64,000 nt of DNA from Areca catechu. Its lineage: Eukaryota; Streptophyta; Magnoliopsida; Arecales; Arecaceae. This document shows positions 21,083 through 32,858 of the stretch, one piece after another. Location: positions 84,267,942 through 84,331,941 of the forward strand of contig CM038044.1 of the NCBI GenBank assembly GCA_021397845.1. The letters are read 5' to 3'. Position numbers and translations under genes: made by a program. Positions within the stretch are counted from its first letter, which is position 1, and each line of letters opens with the position of its first letter. Under the pieces are notes generated by a model, which saw only the letters and a program-made list of their open reading frames with translations, was not told the DNA's origin and did no database searches.

Positions 21083-22260
21083 TTGTGTAACACCAAAGTC
21101 TTCAATTTATTATTTAATCCATAACACTTATACACAACAACTCCCAGCAGCAGCATACTATGCCTCAGCAGTAGATAGTGCTACCGAGTTTTGTTTCTTA
21201 CAGTACTATAAGATTAAATTCAACCCTAGAAATTGGCATGTAACTCTAGCACTCTTTCTATCAATTTTACAACCAGCATAATCAGCATCAGAAAATCCAA
21301 TTAAGTTTAATGAAGATTGCTTTGAATACCATAGACCTAAATTACTTGTTCATTTTAGATATCTTATGATTCTTTTTATTGCAAGCATATTTGATTCTTT
21401 AGGATTAGATTGAAATCTAGCACAAACACATACCCTAACAAGATATTAGGTCTACTAGCAGTTATGTACAACAATGATCCGATCATACCTCGATATAGCT
21501 ATTGATCAATATTATTACCATCTTCATCTTTGTCCAATCTGCAAGTAGAGCTCATGGGTGTGCTCATTTCTTTGCTTGTCTCCATACCAAACTTCTTGAT
21601 GATTTCTTTGATGTATTTGGCTTGTTTTATGAAGATTACATCCTTTGATTGTTTTACTTGAAGTCCAATAAAATAATTTAGTTCACCCATTAGACTCATC
21701 TCAAATTCACCATGCATCAACTTAGCAAATTCTCCACAAAGTTCTTCATTAGTTGCACCAAATATAATATAAAATCTACATAGATTTGTATAACTAATAT
21801 ATCATCATTTTTTTTTTTGATAAAAAGAGTTTTATCAACATTCCTCTTGCAAAATCATTTTCAAGCAGGAATTTGCTTAGTCTATCATACCAGGCTCTAG
21901 GTGCTTGTTTAAGTCCATACAATTCTTTATTGAGTTAAATACATGATTTAGAAAAGCATGACTTTCAAAACCTAGTGACTGTTCTATAAAAACTTGTTCA
22001 GATATAAAATTATTTAAAAAAGCACTTTTCACATCCATTTGGAATAGTTTGAAATTCATATAGCAAGCAAATGCAAGTAATAATCTTATGGCCTCTAGTC
22101 TTGCTACGAATGCATAAGTTTCATCAAAATCTATTCCTTCTTCTTGGTTGTATCCTTTGGCTACCAACCTTGCTCTATTTCTAATCACTTTACCTTGTTC
22201 ATCTAGTTTATTTCTATAGATCCATTTGGTTCCTATAATGGGATGGTCTGCTGGTCTATC
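21083..22260 (-). pseudogene. pol: SIRE-type Ty1/copia RT and RNase H fragment (element C)
   Basis: On the minus strand, RT begins near 22188 (RARLVAKGYNQEEGIDFDET, NFKLFQMDVKSAFLNN) and continues with GEFEMSLMGELNYFIGLQVK near 21700. RNase H starts near 21180 (LSTAEA, AAAGSCC) and is cut at 21083 by the Ty3 array. The metal-binding YVDD of RT is damaged: the sequence reads YVDF after a two-base gain near 21770, so the second Asp is lost. Other frameshifts lie between the fragments. The remainder of RNase H and the 3' LTR should lie left of the array, beyond the window. Confidence 0.92.
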
Positions 22261-23530
22261 AACTAAAGTCTACACATTATTTTTTTCAAACTGATTTAGT
22301 TCTTTATGCATGGCAATCATCCTGTTTGGGTCATTTTCAACTTCTTCTAAGCTATGTGGCTCTATTTGTGATACAAAGGGTAGGTAATCATGTGCATATC
22401 TATGTGATGACCTTATCCTAACACCTTGTGAAGGATCACCTATAACTAAATCTTTTGGATAAGAAATTACATACCTCCATTCTTTTGGTCGATCAGCATG
22501 ATCCTTACTTACTACTTCTTCTCCTTCTTGAGTTGGTATCTCTTGTATGCTCATATCTTCCATTTCCTTTCGAAGTGTACTTGCATAATTGTCTATACAC
22601 TCTTCTTTCTTTAAAGGTGAGGGGTTAGTTTCATCAAAAATAAAATGCATTGATTCTTCTACAGTTAGAGTTCTTTTATTAAATACTTTATATACTTTGC
22701 TATGTAATGAATAACCAAGGAAAATTGCTTCATCAGATTTAGCATCAAATTTTCCTAGATTATTTTTTCCATTGTTTAACACAAGGCAATTACAACCAAA
22801 AATATGAAAGTAATTAACATTAGGTTTCTTTACATTCCAAAGCTCATTTGGGGTTTTCTTTAAAATTGGACGAATCAAAACACGGTTTAAGATATAACAA
22901 GCAGTGTTCACTGCTTCTGCCCAAAAGTACCTTGGAAGATAACATTCATATAACATTGTTCAGGCCATTTTTTTCAAAGTTTTATTCTTTCTCTCTATAA
23001 CACCATTTTATTATGGTGTTCTAGGAGCAGAGAAGTTGTGATCAATGCTGTATTATATGCAATAGTCATCAAAAAATTAATTTTCAAATTCAATGACGTT
23101 ATCACTTCTAATATATATGATTGAAAGATTTTTCTCATTTAAAACTTTCTTATGAAATTTTTGAAATACTTTGAAAGTTTCATCTTTGTTGCAATAAGTA
23201 AGACCCAAGTAAATTTTGAAAAATCATCTACTATCACAAGAGCATATTTCATACCACCTAGGTTTGTGGTCCTAGTTGGTCCAAATAAGTCCATGTAAAG
23301 TAGCTCAAGGGGTCTAGAAGTTGAAATCATATTTTTGGATTTAAAACTCTCCCTAATTTGTTTACCCATTTGATAAGCATCACAAACATATTCAAAATCA
23401 ACATTAAACTTAGTCAAACCTCTAACTAGATTCTTGGAAATTAACTTGGCAATGGTATGCAAGCTAGCATGGCCTAATCGTCTATGCCAAAGTAAACAAG
23501 ACTTCTTTGTCTTAGTATTCATGCTACTAG
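22261..23530 (-). pseudogene. pol: SIRE-type copia integrase (element C)
   Basis: The integrase N-terminal zinc region has LLWHRRLGHASLHTIAKL near 23480, with Tyr in place of a zinc-binding Cys (VCDAYQMGKQ). The catalytic core shows YMDLFGPTRTTNLGGMKYAL and VIVDDFSKFTWV. It is interrupted by frameshifts at about 22960-23140, where the second Asp and Glu should be. The C-terminal part is a clean 228-codon frame (22270-22956) with YFWAEAVNTACYILNRVL, KTPNELW, FGCNCLVLN and AIFLGYS. Integrase would join element cDNA to the host chromosome; this copy cannot. Confidence 0.92.
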
Positions 23531-23900
23531 ACTGGAACTACTAGACATGGTTAGATCATTAAAATCTACCATATAAGTATTTCCAAGTCTTTGTCCAATG
23601 AATTTGTTGCTAGGATCAAGAGAGTTTGTTACAATATACATAGATGATTCAAAGATAACCTTGAAGCCTTTATCACATAATTGACTAATACTTAACAAAT
23701 TATGCTTCAATTTATCTACTAGCAATACATTTTCAATAAAAGTAGAGGGGGTCAATTTGATCTTACTAATACCAATTATTTTTTCCTTGCCATTATCTCC
23801 AAAGGTTACCAAACCTCCTTCTTTCATCTCTAGGGTGATGAATTAATCCTTGTCACCCGTCATATGTCTTGAATAGCCACTATCGAGTAACCATCTTTTC
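23531..23900 (-). pseudogene. pol: Copia protease and pre-integrase region (element C)
   Basis: The aspartic protease active site is visible as LLDSGYSRHMTGDKD at about 23850-23885, with the catalytic DSG intact. A TAA follows where Gln is expected (D-stop-FI). Then come GLVTFGDNGKEKIIG, NVLLVDKLKHNLLSISQLCD and FKVIFESSMYIV, the typical spacer leading to integrase. The frame ends at 23519, overlapping the next piece. Confidence 0.9.
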
Positions 23901-25827
23901 TTTATTTTTTGGGCTGCAAGACATTCTTGCAAAACAATCAACAGGTTCTTTTAGGTACCCAAGGTACCTTGGATCCTTGCAAGTTAGTAGAGGTGGTTCC
24001 TTTGGAAACCCAAATCTTTCTTACTTTACTTCTAGCATTTCTAAATATATTGCATTGAAATGCCTTATGTCCTATCCCTTTGCATGCATAATAAAAATTC
24101 AAGAATTTTAAAAAGAAGTAAACTTTGAAGTTCTAGATATAAAAGCATGTGATGCAGATGTAGAAACATTTGACTTCAAAGATTTTTGATTTGAAAACTT
24201 AGGAATATACTTTGAAGCTCTAGAAATGTATATTGAAGGATTTGATATAAAAGCTTTTTGAGATAAACCTTTTGGAACATAAGTTTTTGAAGGTATAAAT
24301 TCGGTAGCTGAAATTCCATTTGCATATGTAGAGTTGTAACCAATTCCAGCTTTACTTTTTGAATCTCTTTGCTCTTTTCAAAATCAACTCAAGCTTATTT
24401 GAACTTAATGTAAGTTTTTCAACAAATAGCTTGAGTCTTTCAACCTTTTTTCTCAATTCAAAATTTTCAATATTTAAATCTTTGTTTTTCTCAAGACATG
24501 CATTTTTCTCAATTTTCAATGCTTTATTTTTTTCAGAAAAGACAGTTATTTCATTTTGCAATATCTTATTCTTTTCTGAAATCTCTTCCTTTTCTTTTAG
24601 TAAAGAATCATTGATATTCTTTAAAGCTCTAATCTTTACTCTATCCTTTTTAAATTCAGATAATAAGTCATGAAATTTAGAATTTAATTCATCAAAAATA
24701 AATTATATTTGAGATTCGAGGGATTTTACCTCGTCTTCAAGACCCATAAGACAAAAGTTTCAAATTTTTGTGGTCTCCTCCTCTTCTGTTGAAGTTGACT
24801 CCTCACTATCACTCCAAGTAGCAACCATAGCTTTCTTTTTCTTTTTCTTGAAAGTTTTCTTTAGTAAAGGATAATCAAGATGGATATGCCCTGGTTTCTT
24901 ACACTCATAATAGATGGGCATTTGATCACTTTCTTTTTTTTTCCTTTGTCCTTGTCCTTTCTATATTCCTCTTTCTTATGAAACTTTCTAAAGTATCTTC
25001 CTTTCTTCTTTCTTATAAATCTTCTAAATCTCCTCACGACCATGGCTATATCTTCATCTTCCAAGTTGTCTTCAAAGGAGGAGTAGTCTTCTTCCGATTC
25101 CTCATCTTGTTTCTTTGAATCCGATGCAGCTTTGAAGGCAATTGTTTTCTTCTTCTTCTATCATCTTCATTTCTATGCTGCATGGTCAATTCATGAGTGA
25201 TTAAAGAACCTAGTTGTTCTTCCAGTGTTAGTGTGTTTAGATCTTTTGATTCCTGGATGGCAGTTACTTTGGGGTCCCATTTATCCGGAAGTGATCTTAG
25301 AATCTTCTATACCAAGTCTACATTTAAGTAAACCCTGCTAAGACTTTTCAAATTGTTAATAATATCTGTAAATCATGAAAACATGGTAGAGATAGTTTCT
25401 GTTTGTTCCATCTTAAATAATTCATAGCTATGTACTAGAAGATTGATTTTAGAGGTCTTGACTTGGGAAGTTCCTTCATGGGTCACTTTGAGTTTATCCC
25501 AGATTTCTTTTGCAGATGAGCAAATAGAAATTCGGTTGAACTCATTTGTGTCCAAAGCATAATATAGTAAGTTCATGGCTTTGGCATTCAATTCCCCTAT
25601 TTTCATGTCATGTTCATCCCAATCCTCTTTAGGTTTTGGGACATCCATGCTATCAATTTTAATCATGGGTATTTGTGGACCCTTAAGAATGACATTCCAT
25701 AACTAAAAATCAATAGCTTAAATGTATATCTTCATTCTAGCTTTCCAGTATGAATAATTCATGCCAGTGAATAGTGGAGATTAGTAGATTGGCCTTCAAC
25801 CAAAAAGGTACTCATGGGATGAGCCAT
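23901..25827 (-). pseudogene. gag: SIRE-type copia gag (element C)
   Basis: The start at 25827 (MAHPMSTFLVEGQSTN) is the usual position just inside the primer site. A one-base loss follows within a few codons. The capsid region includes KIDSMDVPKPKEDWDEHD, NAKAMNLLYYALDTNEFNRI and AKEIWDKLKVTHEGTSQVK (25373-25666). A basic segment (VRRFRRFIRKKKGRYFRKF) near 25020 is followed by a degenerate zinc knuckle. A long Lys/Glu coiled coil follows (24352-24750). A second Cys-His stretch lies near 24080. Several frameshifts and stops are present. Confidence 0.9.
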
Positions 25828-25860
25828 CAATCTTTACTCTAATTAAATTCAGAGACACTA

Positions 25861-25871
25861 CTCTGATACCA
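25861..25871 (-). promoter_or_regulatory. Primer-binding site of element C
   Basis: The minus strand reads TGGTATCAGAG two bases after the LTR end GGGCAACA. Confidence 0.9.
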
Positions 25872-26164
25872 GTTGTTGCCCAGGTGGCTTTCCCAATAAG
25901 GGGGTGAATTAGGAATTTAAAAAATTAATTAGATATGTGCTCTTTTAAATCTACTTTAGTGGTAGGTACTGTGTTTCAAATAATTATTAGTGAAAGTAAA
26001 TAGAAACAACACAATGCAAACATAGCAGATTTATAGTGGTTCGGAGCATCCTCACTACTACGTCCACTACCTAAGAAACCACATAGGATTTCTACTATAT
26101 TCACTACCAGAATATAGTAGGATTGTTTTACCAGGCTCACAATCCAAAATCTAACTTGGATTTT

Positions 26165-26330
26165 CAACTGGGCTCACCAAAAGCCCAACTCTTGGTTTTA
26201 CATAGGATCACCAAGAACTCAACTTGGTTTTGAACAGGATCACCAAGAACCTATACTCGATTTTGAAAAGGCTAACCAAGAACCTAGTTGGTTTTTAAAC
26301 TAGGCTCACCAATAACCCAAAAACTCATAA
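26165..26330 (-). repeat. Hairpin-type minisatellite in the C LTR
   Basis: About five units of 30-40 bp have the form GGATCACCAAGAACCCAACTTGGTTTT. In element sense each unit carries a CTTGGTT arm and an AACCAAG arm. The same module is clearer in E. Confidence 0.7.
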
Positions 26331-26689
26331 AAGAGTTAAAGAAAATAAGCAACAAAATGATAAACTAATGTTGTCTGATGGTTGCCGATGCAGCTCAAGA
26401 GAAGCCTTCTTAATTACTCTTTAATTCTCTTTAGTGGCTTCTTCAACTTCTTCAATGTATGCTTCAAGCTTTAGATTAGAGTTAGTGAAGTCTTGAAGAC
26501 TGACTTAAATGCTCTTTTATGCTCTCTTGTTCACAAGCTCATTTAATGTTCAACTATGCATTAGCCCTTTTCAAAAGTTATCCTAATCCCTCATTTATAA
26601 AGTCTTGTACTCCTTTTAGGTGGATATAGTCATTGTAGATCGTTGGGATTTGATATTTGACCGTTGGAGCACTTTTCAAATTCAAAAAT

Positions 26690-27215
26690 GAAGTTCTGGA
26701 ACTAGCCATTACCTGCCTGGAATCGACCTTCAAGTTAGCTCGGATCCCTCGAGTCAGCTCGAATTCTCAAAGTAGTTCTGGTCGAGTCACCTCGCCTCTT
26801 TCAGGTCAGCTCAGTTTCATAATATACTTGATTCCTTACTTGGATGATTTGGCTCGCCTTAGTTCGAGTCAGCTCGAATTCATAGGTCTTCAACACTATA
26901 CTCTAGAGGAGTCGGCTCTTCTCATTTGAGTCGGCTCGCTTGGCTATTTTCTCGAAACTAATTTTTCATGAACTCTGGAGGAGTCGGCTCGGATCTTTAA
27001 AGGGTCAACTCGGATGCTTGACAAAATGGATGAGTTGTTCGGACTCCCTTCGGGTTGGCTCGCCTATCTGATTCAGGAAATGATTCATCAGACGAGTCAG
27101 CTCAGGTTCCTTCGAGTTGGCTCGAATTTCTGCATGCCAGTATCCTTCATGCATTCCATGAACTAAAGTCGTCTCCCTTTACTCGAGTTGGCTCGGATGA
27201 GTTTTTCAGTGAAGC
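26690..27215 (-). repeat. GAGTCGGCTCG-type motif array in the C LTR
   Basis: At least twelve scattered copies of an 11-base word, GAGTCRGCTCG and variants (for example GAGTTGGCTCG), occur at irregular spacing. Element sense is CGAGCCGACTC. Confidence 0.8.
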
Positions 27216-27281
27216 TTTCATTTCTTCTCTAGATTTCATCCAGTAACATTTTATCATTCAAGATTGTTCCCAACTCAACTA

Positions 27282-28674
27282 ATAATTGATTCTAAAGAAT
27301 TTAAGCTTGAAATCACTTAGAAGTAACCCATTTTAGAGAATATTTCTTTAATTTTTTTTTGGGCTCTTCTTTACATGACACATTTGTAACACAACTCATG
27401 ACATATAATAAGATTGTAGGTGTTGTAATTGAGCAATGAAATCATCCTACAAAAACTTGTAAAGCACTTGACAAGTAGTTAGTAACATAAGTGAATGCTC
27501 CAATATTTTGTTATCACCAAAATCACTCAAGGGATCAATAGTTCCTCAAGAAGATATAAATAATACCCTTTGGATTCATTAGGATACCCAACAAAAAGAT
27601 ATTTATCAGTCTTAGGTCCTAGCTTATCCATCTCTAATGTCTAACATAAGCAGGACACCCCCAAACCCGAAGGTGAGAGAGAGCTGGATTACATCTAGTC
27701 CATATCTCATATGATGTTTTATCAACAGATTTACTTGGAACCTTATTTAGAAGGTAAGATGCTGACTCAAGAGCATATCCCCAAAAAGATTTAGGCAAAC
27801 CTGCTAAGCCCATCATGGATGGACCATGTCCAATAGAGTTCGATTCTTCCTTTCAGACACACCATTTAACTGAGGTATCCCCGAAGGAGTCCATTGAGAG
27901 AGAATCCCATTCTCCTCAAGATAAGTCAAGAACTCACTAGAAAGATACTCACCACCTTCATCTTATTGAAGGATTTCTATAAACTTTTTATTTTTTTTTA
28001 ACTTCATTATGATAACGTTTGGACATTTCAAATGAGTCAGATTTATGTCTTATTAGGTAGACATAACCGTACCTCGAAAGATTATCTGTGAACGTAATGA
28101 AATAATTATACCAACCTCTTACACAGATATTCATAGATCCATATACATCAGTATGTACTAGATTTAGAATATCACTGGCTCTTTCACCTTTTCCAGTAAA
28201 AGGTGACTTAGTCATTTTTCCAAGAAGACAAGATTCACAAGTTGGTAAAGATTCACTCTCAGTGATATCTAGGAGACCTTCTCCCACCAACTTATTTATC
28301 ATGTTCTTGTTTATATGACCTAGCCTACAGTGCCAAAGAATAGTATTACCGACTTTGTCTAACCTAGGATGTTTATTAGCAGTGTATAATACAGTAACAG
28401 GCTATGACAGTACATATACGCCATTCTTCACTTGTCCAATCATCACATCAGAACCATTCAACATGATTTTGCAAATATTATTCTTTACAGATAATTCAAA
28501 ACCATCTTTGGCCATCAGGCCTATGAAAATTATATTCAATAAAAAGGAAGAACAAAAATGACAATCATTAAGAATGATAGTACAAGACTCGAAATACAAA
28601 GAAATAGTTTCCAATGCCAGAAGTGGAGCTTGACTTCCATTACCAACGTTCAGAAACCTTTCACTACTTTTGAA
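27282..28674 (-). pseudogene. pol: Ty1/copia integrase and pre-integrase fragment (element I)
   Basis: This is a different copia lineage from C and D. On the minus strand it reads from RFLNVGNGSQAPLLALETIS at the right edge (28402-28665) to the integrase zinc region (CESCLLGKMTKSPFTGKGER, near 28220). The core follows (LVHTDVYGSMNI, then FITFTDNLSRYGYVYLIRHK). The C-terminal part is GLPKSFWGYALESASYLLNK, DKTSYEIWTRCNPALSHLRV and YLFVGYP (27540-27816). Frameshifts separate the pieces. The first 200 bases (27282-27480) show no clear coding. It is cut on the right by element F, with TTGAA (28670-28674) as TSD, and continues at 42539. Confidence 0.88.
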
Positions 28675-29438
28675 TGGTGAGGACACCAGGATCAAACACA
28701 GATCACTGAATCCCATATGGTTTATTGATTAGAATTTTTAGAAACTTAGTCTTGTGTCACAGTTTTGTAACTAAGTAAGATTAAGATTGAATCCTATAAT
28801 AAGTTGAGACTAGTTGATTTATCTCAACCCTAGTCAGTTATTAAGTCCTGTACTTAAGTATTATTCCAGTGAGAGTCTAATTTTTGTATAAGAGAGAAGG
28901 TTATCCTATTTTGGAGTTCCACCAGGCCTCACCCAGGAGCTAGAGGCATTTACATCAACTTATGGGATCTTGTTTGACACCCTAGAGCCCTAAATACCCT
29001 TTAGATGCTCTCCAGATGTCTTGATTCCCTTCAGATGCTCTAGAATATGCTAGATGCAAGGCTCCGCATGATTCCAGAAATATACCAGCACCCCAGGCCA
29101 AGAGATTCCAAGCCCAGGAGTCAAGCCCATGAGCCCCAGAACCAAGATTCCAAGGAATATGCTGATAGTAGGGCACCCTAGCTTCTATGGCCCAAAGCCC
29201 ATTCACCAATCTAAAGGAGGATGCCCCTTGCTGCCCTAAAGCCAAGCCCAACTCTATATTGGTGCCCAAGAGAGAGCCCTTGGACCAAGTCAAATGAGGA
29301 GAGAAATCCATGTAGAATAAGGAGAACTAGTTTTATTTTCATTCAAAGTGTATTCTACTAGTCTTATGCGAACTTGTAATCCCTCTCCCTCTCATCTTTG
29401 TAATCCTATCCCAACTAGGAGAGGACTCGGGGAACGTC

Positions 29439-29446
29439 TATAAATA
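29439..29446 (+). promoter_or_regulatory. TATA box of the F 5' LTR, separated from its start region
   Basis: TATAAATA is followed at once by CCCCA, the TSD of the solo LTR. In the intact 3' LTR the same box is at 41780-41787, followed by CCCCACC. The insertion thus lies between TATA box and probable transcription start. Confidence 0.7.
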
Positions 29447-29451
29447 CCCCA

Positions 29452-31058
29452 TGGTGCGGGCACCAGACTCAGAAGAAGACTTCAGAGCTCCATCTGGATC
29501 TCTGATTAACCTTGCCCGAAGAATTAGGGTTTTTTTTTTTTGGCTTGTAATAAGGGTTGACTGGATCAACTCAATTTTAGCTTGAGTCTATATTACCTGC
29601 ATTTTATTTTGTTGAGTCATGTTGACTCAGTAGTGGACTAGGGCTTCAACCTGGGGTGTTACATTTTCTCCCAAGGCCAAGCAAGTGGGCGCCACACTCC
29701 CAACCATACGCTTGAGTCCAGGGGGTGCCATATCTACATCCAGTAGCCTTTGGTCCCCACACCACAGATAGCAGCTCCCTTCTCTCATGTGCCAATTGAG
29801 GAGAAATCCACCAGGAGTCCACAAATCAAGGGGGCGGCCCAAGACTTTCCCAAAAGAACCAAACTATGAAAGGGAAGAAATTCTCTTGGAGAGAACTTCA
29901 AGGAGGCGCCCACTACCTGCCAAAAATATCCAAAACAAAGATGGGAAGGACCTTGACTTAGGGAGGAAGAAAAGGAGGAGTCCAAAAGAGTTGAGCCATG
30001 GAAGGAAAGAAATCCTTTCTTGAAGACCCAAGCATGGAGGCGCCATCTACCTTCCTTTTATAACCCAAATCAATTTTTTTGGTACCTTGGCCGACCATAT
30101 GTGTATGGATTATCCTGATTTGTAGATCCCCTCCGTTAGTCCCACATGGAAAGATGTAAAACCCTACTCTCTTGTAAAGTCCTATAAATTAAACCCCTCT
30201 TGTAAGTTTAAATCACTCAGATGAATGAAACCAAATTTTTTTTTGTGAGCAAACTTAGTGTTTTCTTTCTTCCGCACTTGCATCCAGGTGTTGAGCTCCG
30301 TGAGGGAGTAAATCCGGGTTCCCCAGGAACCTTGAAGAGGTGTGAGATCTCCAAAACCCAAACCCTAGGTTAGCCACTCCACTCCCAAACCCTAGCCGCC
30401 CATCATTCTTTTCTTTCCACCAAGCCCTAGCCTATCCCACTTCTCACGGCCACCCTCTTCAAGTCAAGGCCGACCACCAGCATCCGGGTCCAGTCCGGAT
30501 ACTTCAGATCTACAGCAATTCTAAGAGGAAGTCAGATCAGCATCCAGGAGAATCCTGATTTCAGCAACTTCAGCTTTCAAGTTCTTCAATCTGGTAAATT
30601 TTTTCTTGAGTATCTGAATTCCATCACTTGTTCCTCTTCTTTCCCAGATCTTGAGTCCAGGAGAAGCCGACTCAGCCACAGGGCCAGTATTGGAGGATCC
30701 ATTGTGAAGGTATCCGAATCAGAGGATCCAACAATCTGCTCGAGAGAGTTCTTCCACCAAACTTTGTGAAGATCACTGTCTGGTTGGTAACCCATCTCTC
30801 CTCTCTATTTCTGTCCTGTTGAAAGTTCAGAGCGAAACCCTAGGTCTGGGAGTTTCTCAACCCCCAGCGATCCGTTACTTCTGAACTACTCTGATAATTT
30901 AGCTTCTTCTAAATTGTGCTTTCAATTCTTACCTAGTTTCCATCAATTTAGTTTACTTTACTTTGAGTCGAGGCCAATTTCTGAAATATATATTAAAAAA
31001 AAAGAATTAATCTTAAATTTACTTCCGCATACGCTTCTTTGTTCTTTGTTCTGCATCA
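29452..31058 (+). repeat. Solo LTR of the A family
   Basis: This is 1607 bp from TGGTGCGGGCACC to GTTCTGCATCA, matching the A LTR at 2997-4596 end to end. It is flanked by CCCCA at 29447-29451 and 31059-31063 with no internal sequence, as expected after recombination between the two LTRs of a full element. A TATA box TATAAATT lies at 30183-30190. Confidence 0.95.
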
Positions 31059-31803
31059 CCCCACCCCTCCCTGACTTATAAGCAATCTTTATTCATAAAT
31101 TAAAACCATGCTAAAATTTTGAGTTAAGTTCTTGTGTTCTTGTGTTTGAGGTGTGTGAGTTGTTTTTTGTGCCCTAGTTCTTCCAAGCCTTGGCCAACCA
31201 AGCACCATCATTCAAGCCCTATGATGCCTTAGGAGAAGCAGCCATCAGCTATCCAAAGTGAAGAGTTTTCTTCCCCTTCCATCTGCTAGCAAACGAAACC
31301 CTAATTACTTTTTTTCAAACCCTAGTTCTCTTATTTTGCTTTCTTGTTTGTTTACTTGCTGACCTCTAATGCTTGCAGGATACTCGTGGTGTTTCCCCTC
31401 TAAAGAGGAGGCCTTCTTTTCCTCCGGGACCAACCAAATTAGCCATCTAATTCAAGGGAATGGAAACTTCATCATCTAGGCTCCAATCAGAGTGTGAGTG
31501 ATCTCTTCAATTGCAGATTCTTCAATCCCTGTCTGGTAATATCCTTCCCAACTCTTGATTTCTATTTTGTTGAAAATTAGCTATCCTAAGCCAGAAATTT
31601 TTCAATTCTCGAGTCTTGACTTTTATTATTTTGCATGAGTATGCCTGCGATTATGATGATTCTTTGCATTGCTATTCATCCTGCTAGTCTTTACTTGATT
31701 TTAGAAATTTAGCCTTTAAATTAGAATTATAAAAAATTCTAAAAAAAATATTTTACTATTTTTCTTGTATATTTAGCAATCTAAGAGTTATCTCGCATCA
31801 ATT

Positions 31804-31813
31804 TGGTATTAGA
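31804..31813 (+). promoter_or_regulatory. Primer-binding site of F, mutated
   Basis: TGGTATTAGA occurs three bases after the LTR end; the usual word is TGGTATCAGA. Confidence 0.75.
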
Positions 31814-32858
31814 CCAGGTTTAGGATAGCATTCATCTGCATTAGGATCATAAACCCTAACTTCTACATCTTGCTAGTTGCACTAGGTGTCTGTATTTTTA
31901 TCTAATTTTAATCACCTAGTTATTTTATTTTTCTATAAAATATTCATGTCATGTCCTCTATTTTCTCTTGATAATTTTTATAATTTTTAATTAATTTTAT
32001 TGAAACTCTAATTCCCTAAAATTGGGCATATTAGAAACCCAAACTAAAATCCTGATATTTCTACAATAGTCCGAGAACCATAGGATTTGCATTATCTTAT
32101 GATTTTTGCATTGCATCAAATTTGGAAGAGTTCATCATCACTATCCATCCTCTGTTTTAAAATTTTTTAGATTTTTTTCTACATCAGTAACTATTCAAAT
32201 TATGCATCTTCTAAAACCATAATTTTTTGAATTTTGCTATTTTTGCACTTTGACTGAACCAAACCTAACCAACTTCCAAACCTCCGAATCTTAAGCGAAA
32301 CATTGTTTGCTAACCCCAGTTAACTTGAACCTAACTTGTCACACCATAAAATAATTAAAAAAATATTTTATTTTTTTGATTGTTTTAGATTGCATCAGGA
32401 TCGTTGAGTGCCATCATCTGATTAACCTAATCTTAAGGATGATCATTATCTGACATCAGTGCAGGATTTCACCACTTGTCCTGGGCCCAAAACAATCATG
32501 ATCATTCTAACCTAAGCCGAATTAAAATTAATTAGACCTAATTTGCCCTAGAGGGCTAGGTGACATCAACAGGTCGGGTCCAAATTGTGTGGGCCAACAA
32601 GTGCATTGAATCCTGTGGCTATTACTGAAATCTGGTATCTAAGGTTGAGGGTCCAAAGTCAAATGACCTAAGTGGTGTTGTGGTTTTTAATTGGATCCCT
32701 GCGAAAGCAGGTGGGTCTCCCACACTCCCACCCTCTACCTGGCCAAAGGAAAGATTAGCTTCTAGGTTAAGTGTAAGTTAAGCTGACCCATTTAGTTTTG
32801 GCTCTAGGTCTAGGAAACCCTAGAATTACTAATCCTTTGCATGCTTGGCTGCACCATC
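31814..32858 (+). other. 5' leader of F (continues at 39118-39199)
   Basis: The stretch is AT-rich and non-coding, with the shared leader block from about 32410. This includes TTAGACCTAATTTGCCCTAG, a hairpin-forming CCCTAGAGGGCTAGGT (32546-32561) and GACATCAACAGGTCGGGTC. A second shared block is GATCCCTGCGAAAGCAG followed by CTCCCACACTCCCACC. Element G is inserted after CCATC at 32854-32858. Confidence 0.7.

Larger units (their letters stand above)
25874..27281 (-). repeat. 5' LTR of SIRE-type copia C
   Basis: This LTR is about 1408 bp. Its left boundary TGTTGCCCAGG is clear. The right boundary is placed where the TAGTTGAGTTGGG start (element sense, diverged from TGTTGACTC) aligns with the LTR start of E. 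It contains two repeat modules described separately. The flank to the right is part of copia element I. Confidence 0.85.
28675..31800 (+). repeat. 5' LTR of F, interrupted by a solo LTR
   Basis: The LTR runs TGGTGAGGACACCAGG to TCTCGCATCA. The matching intact copy is at 41017-42533. The TATA box TATAAATA is at 29439-29446, and the nested insertion begins five bases downstream of it. Confidence 0.93.
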
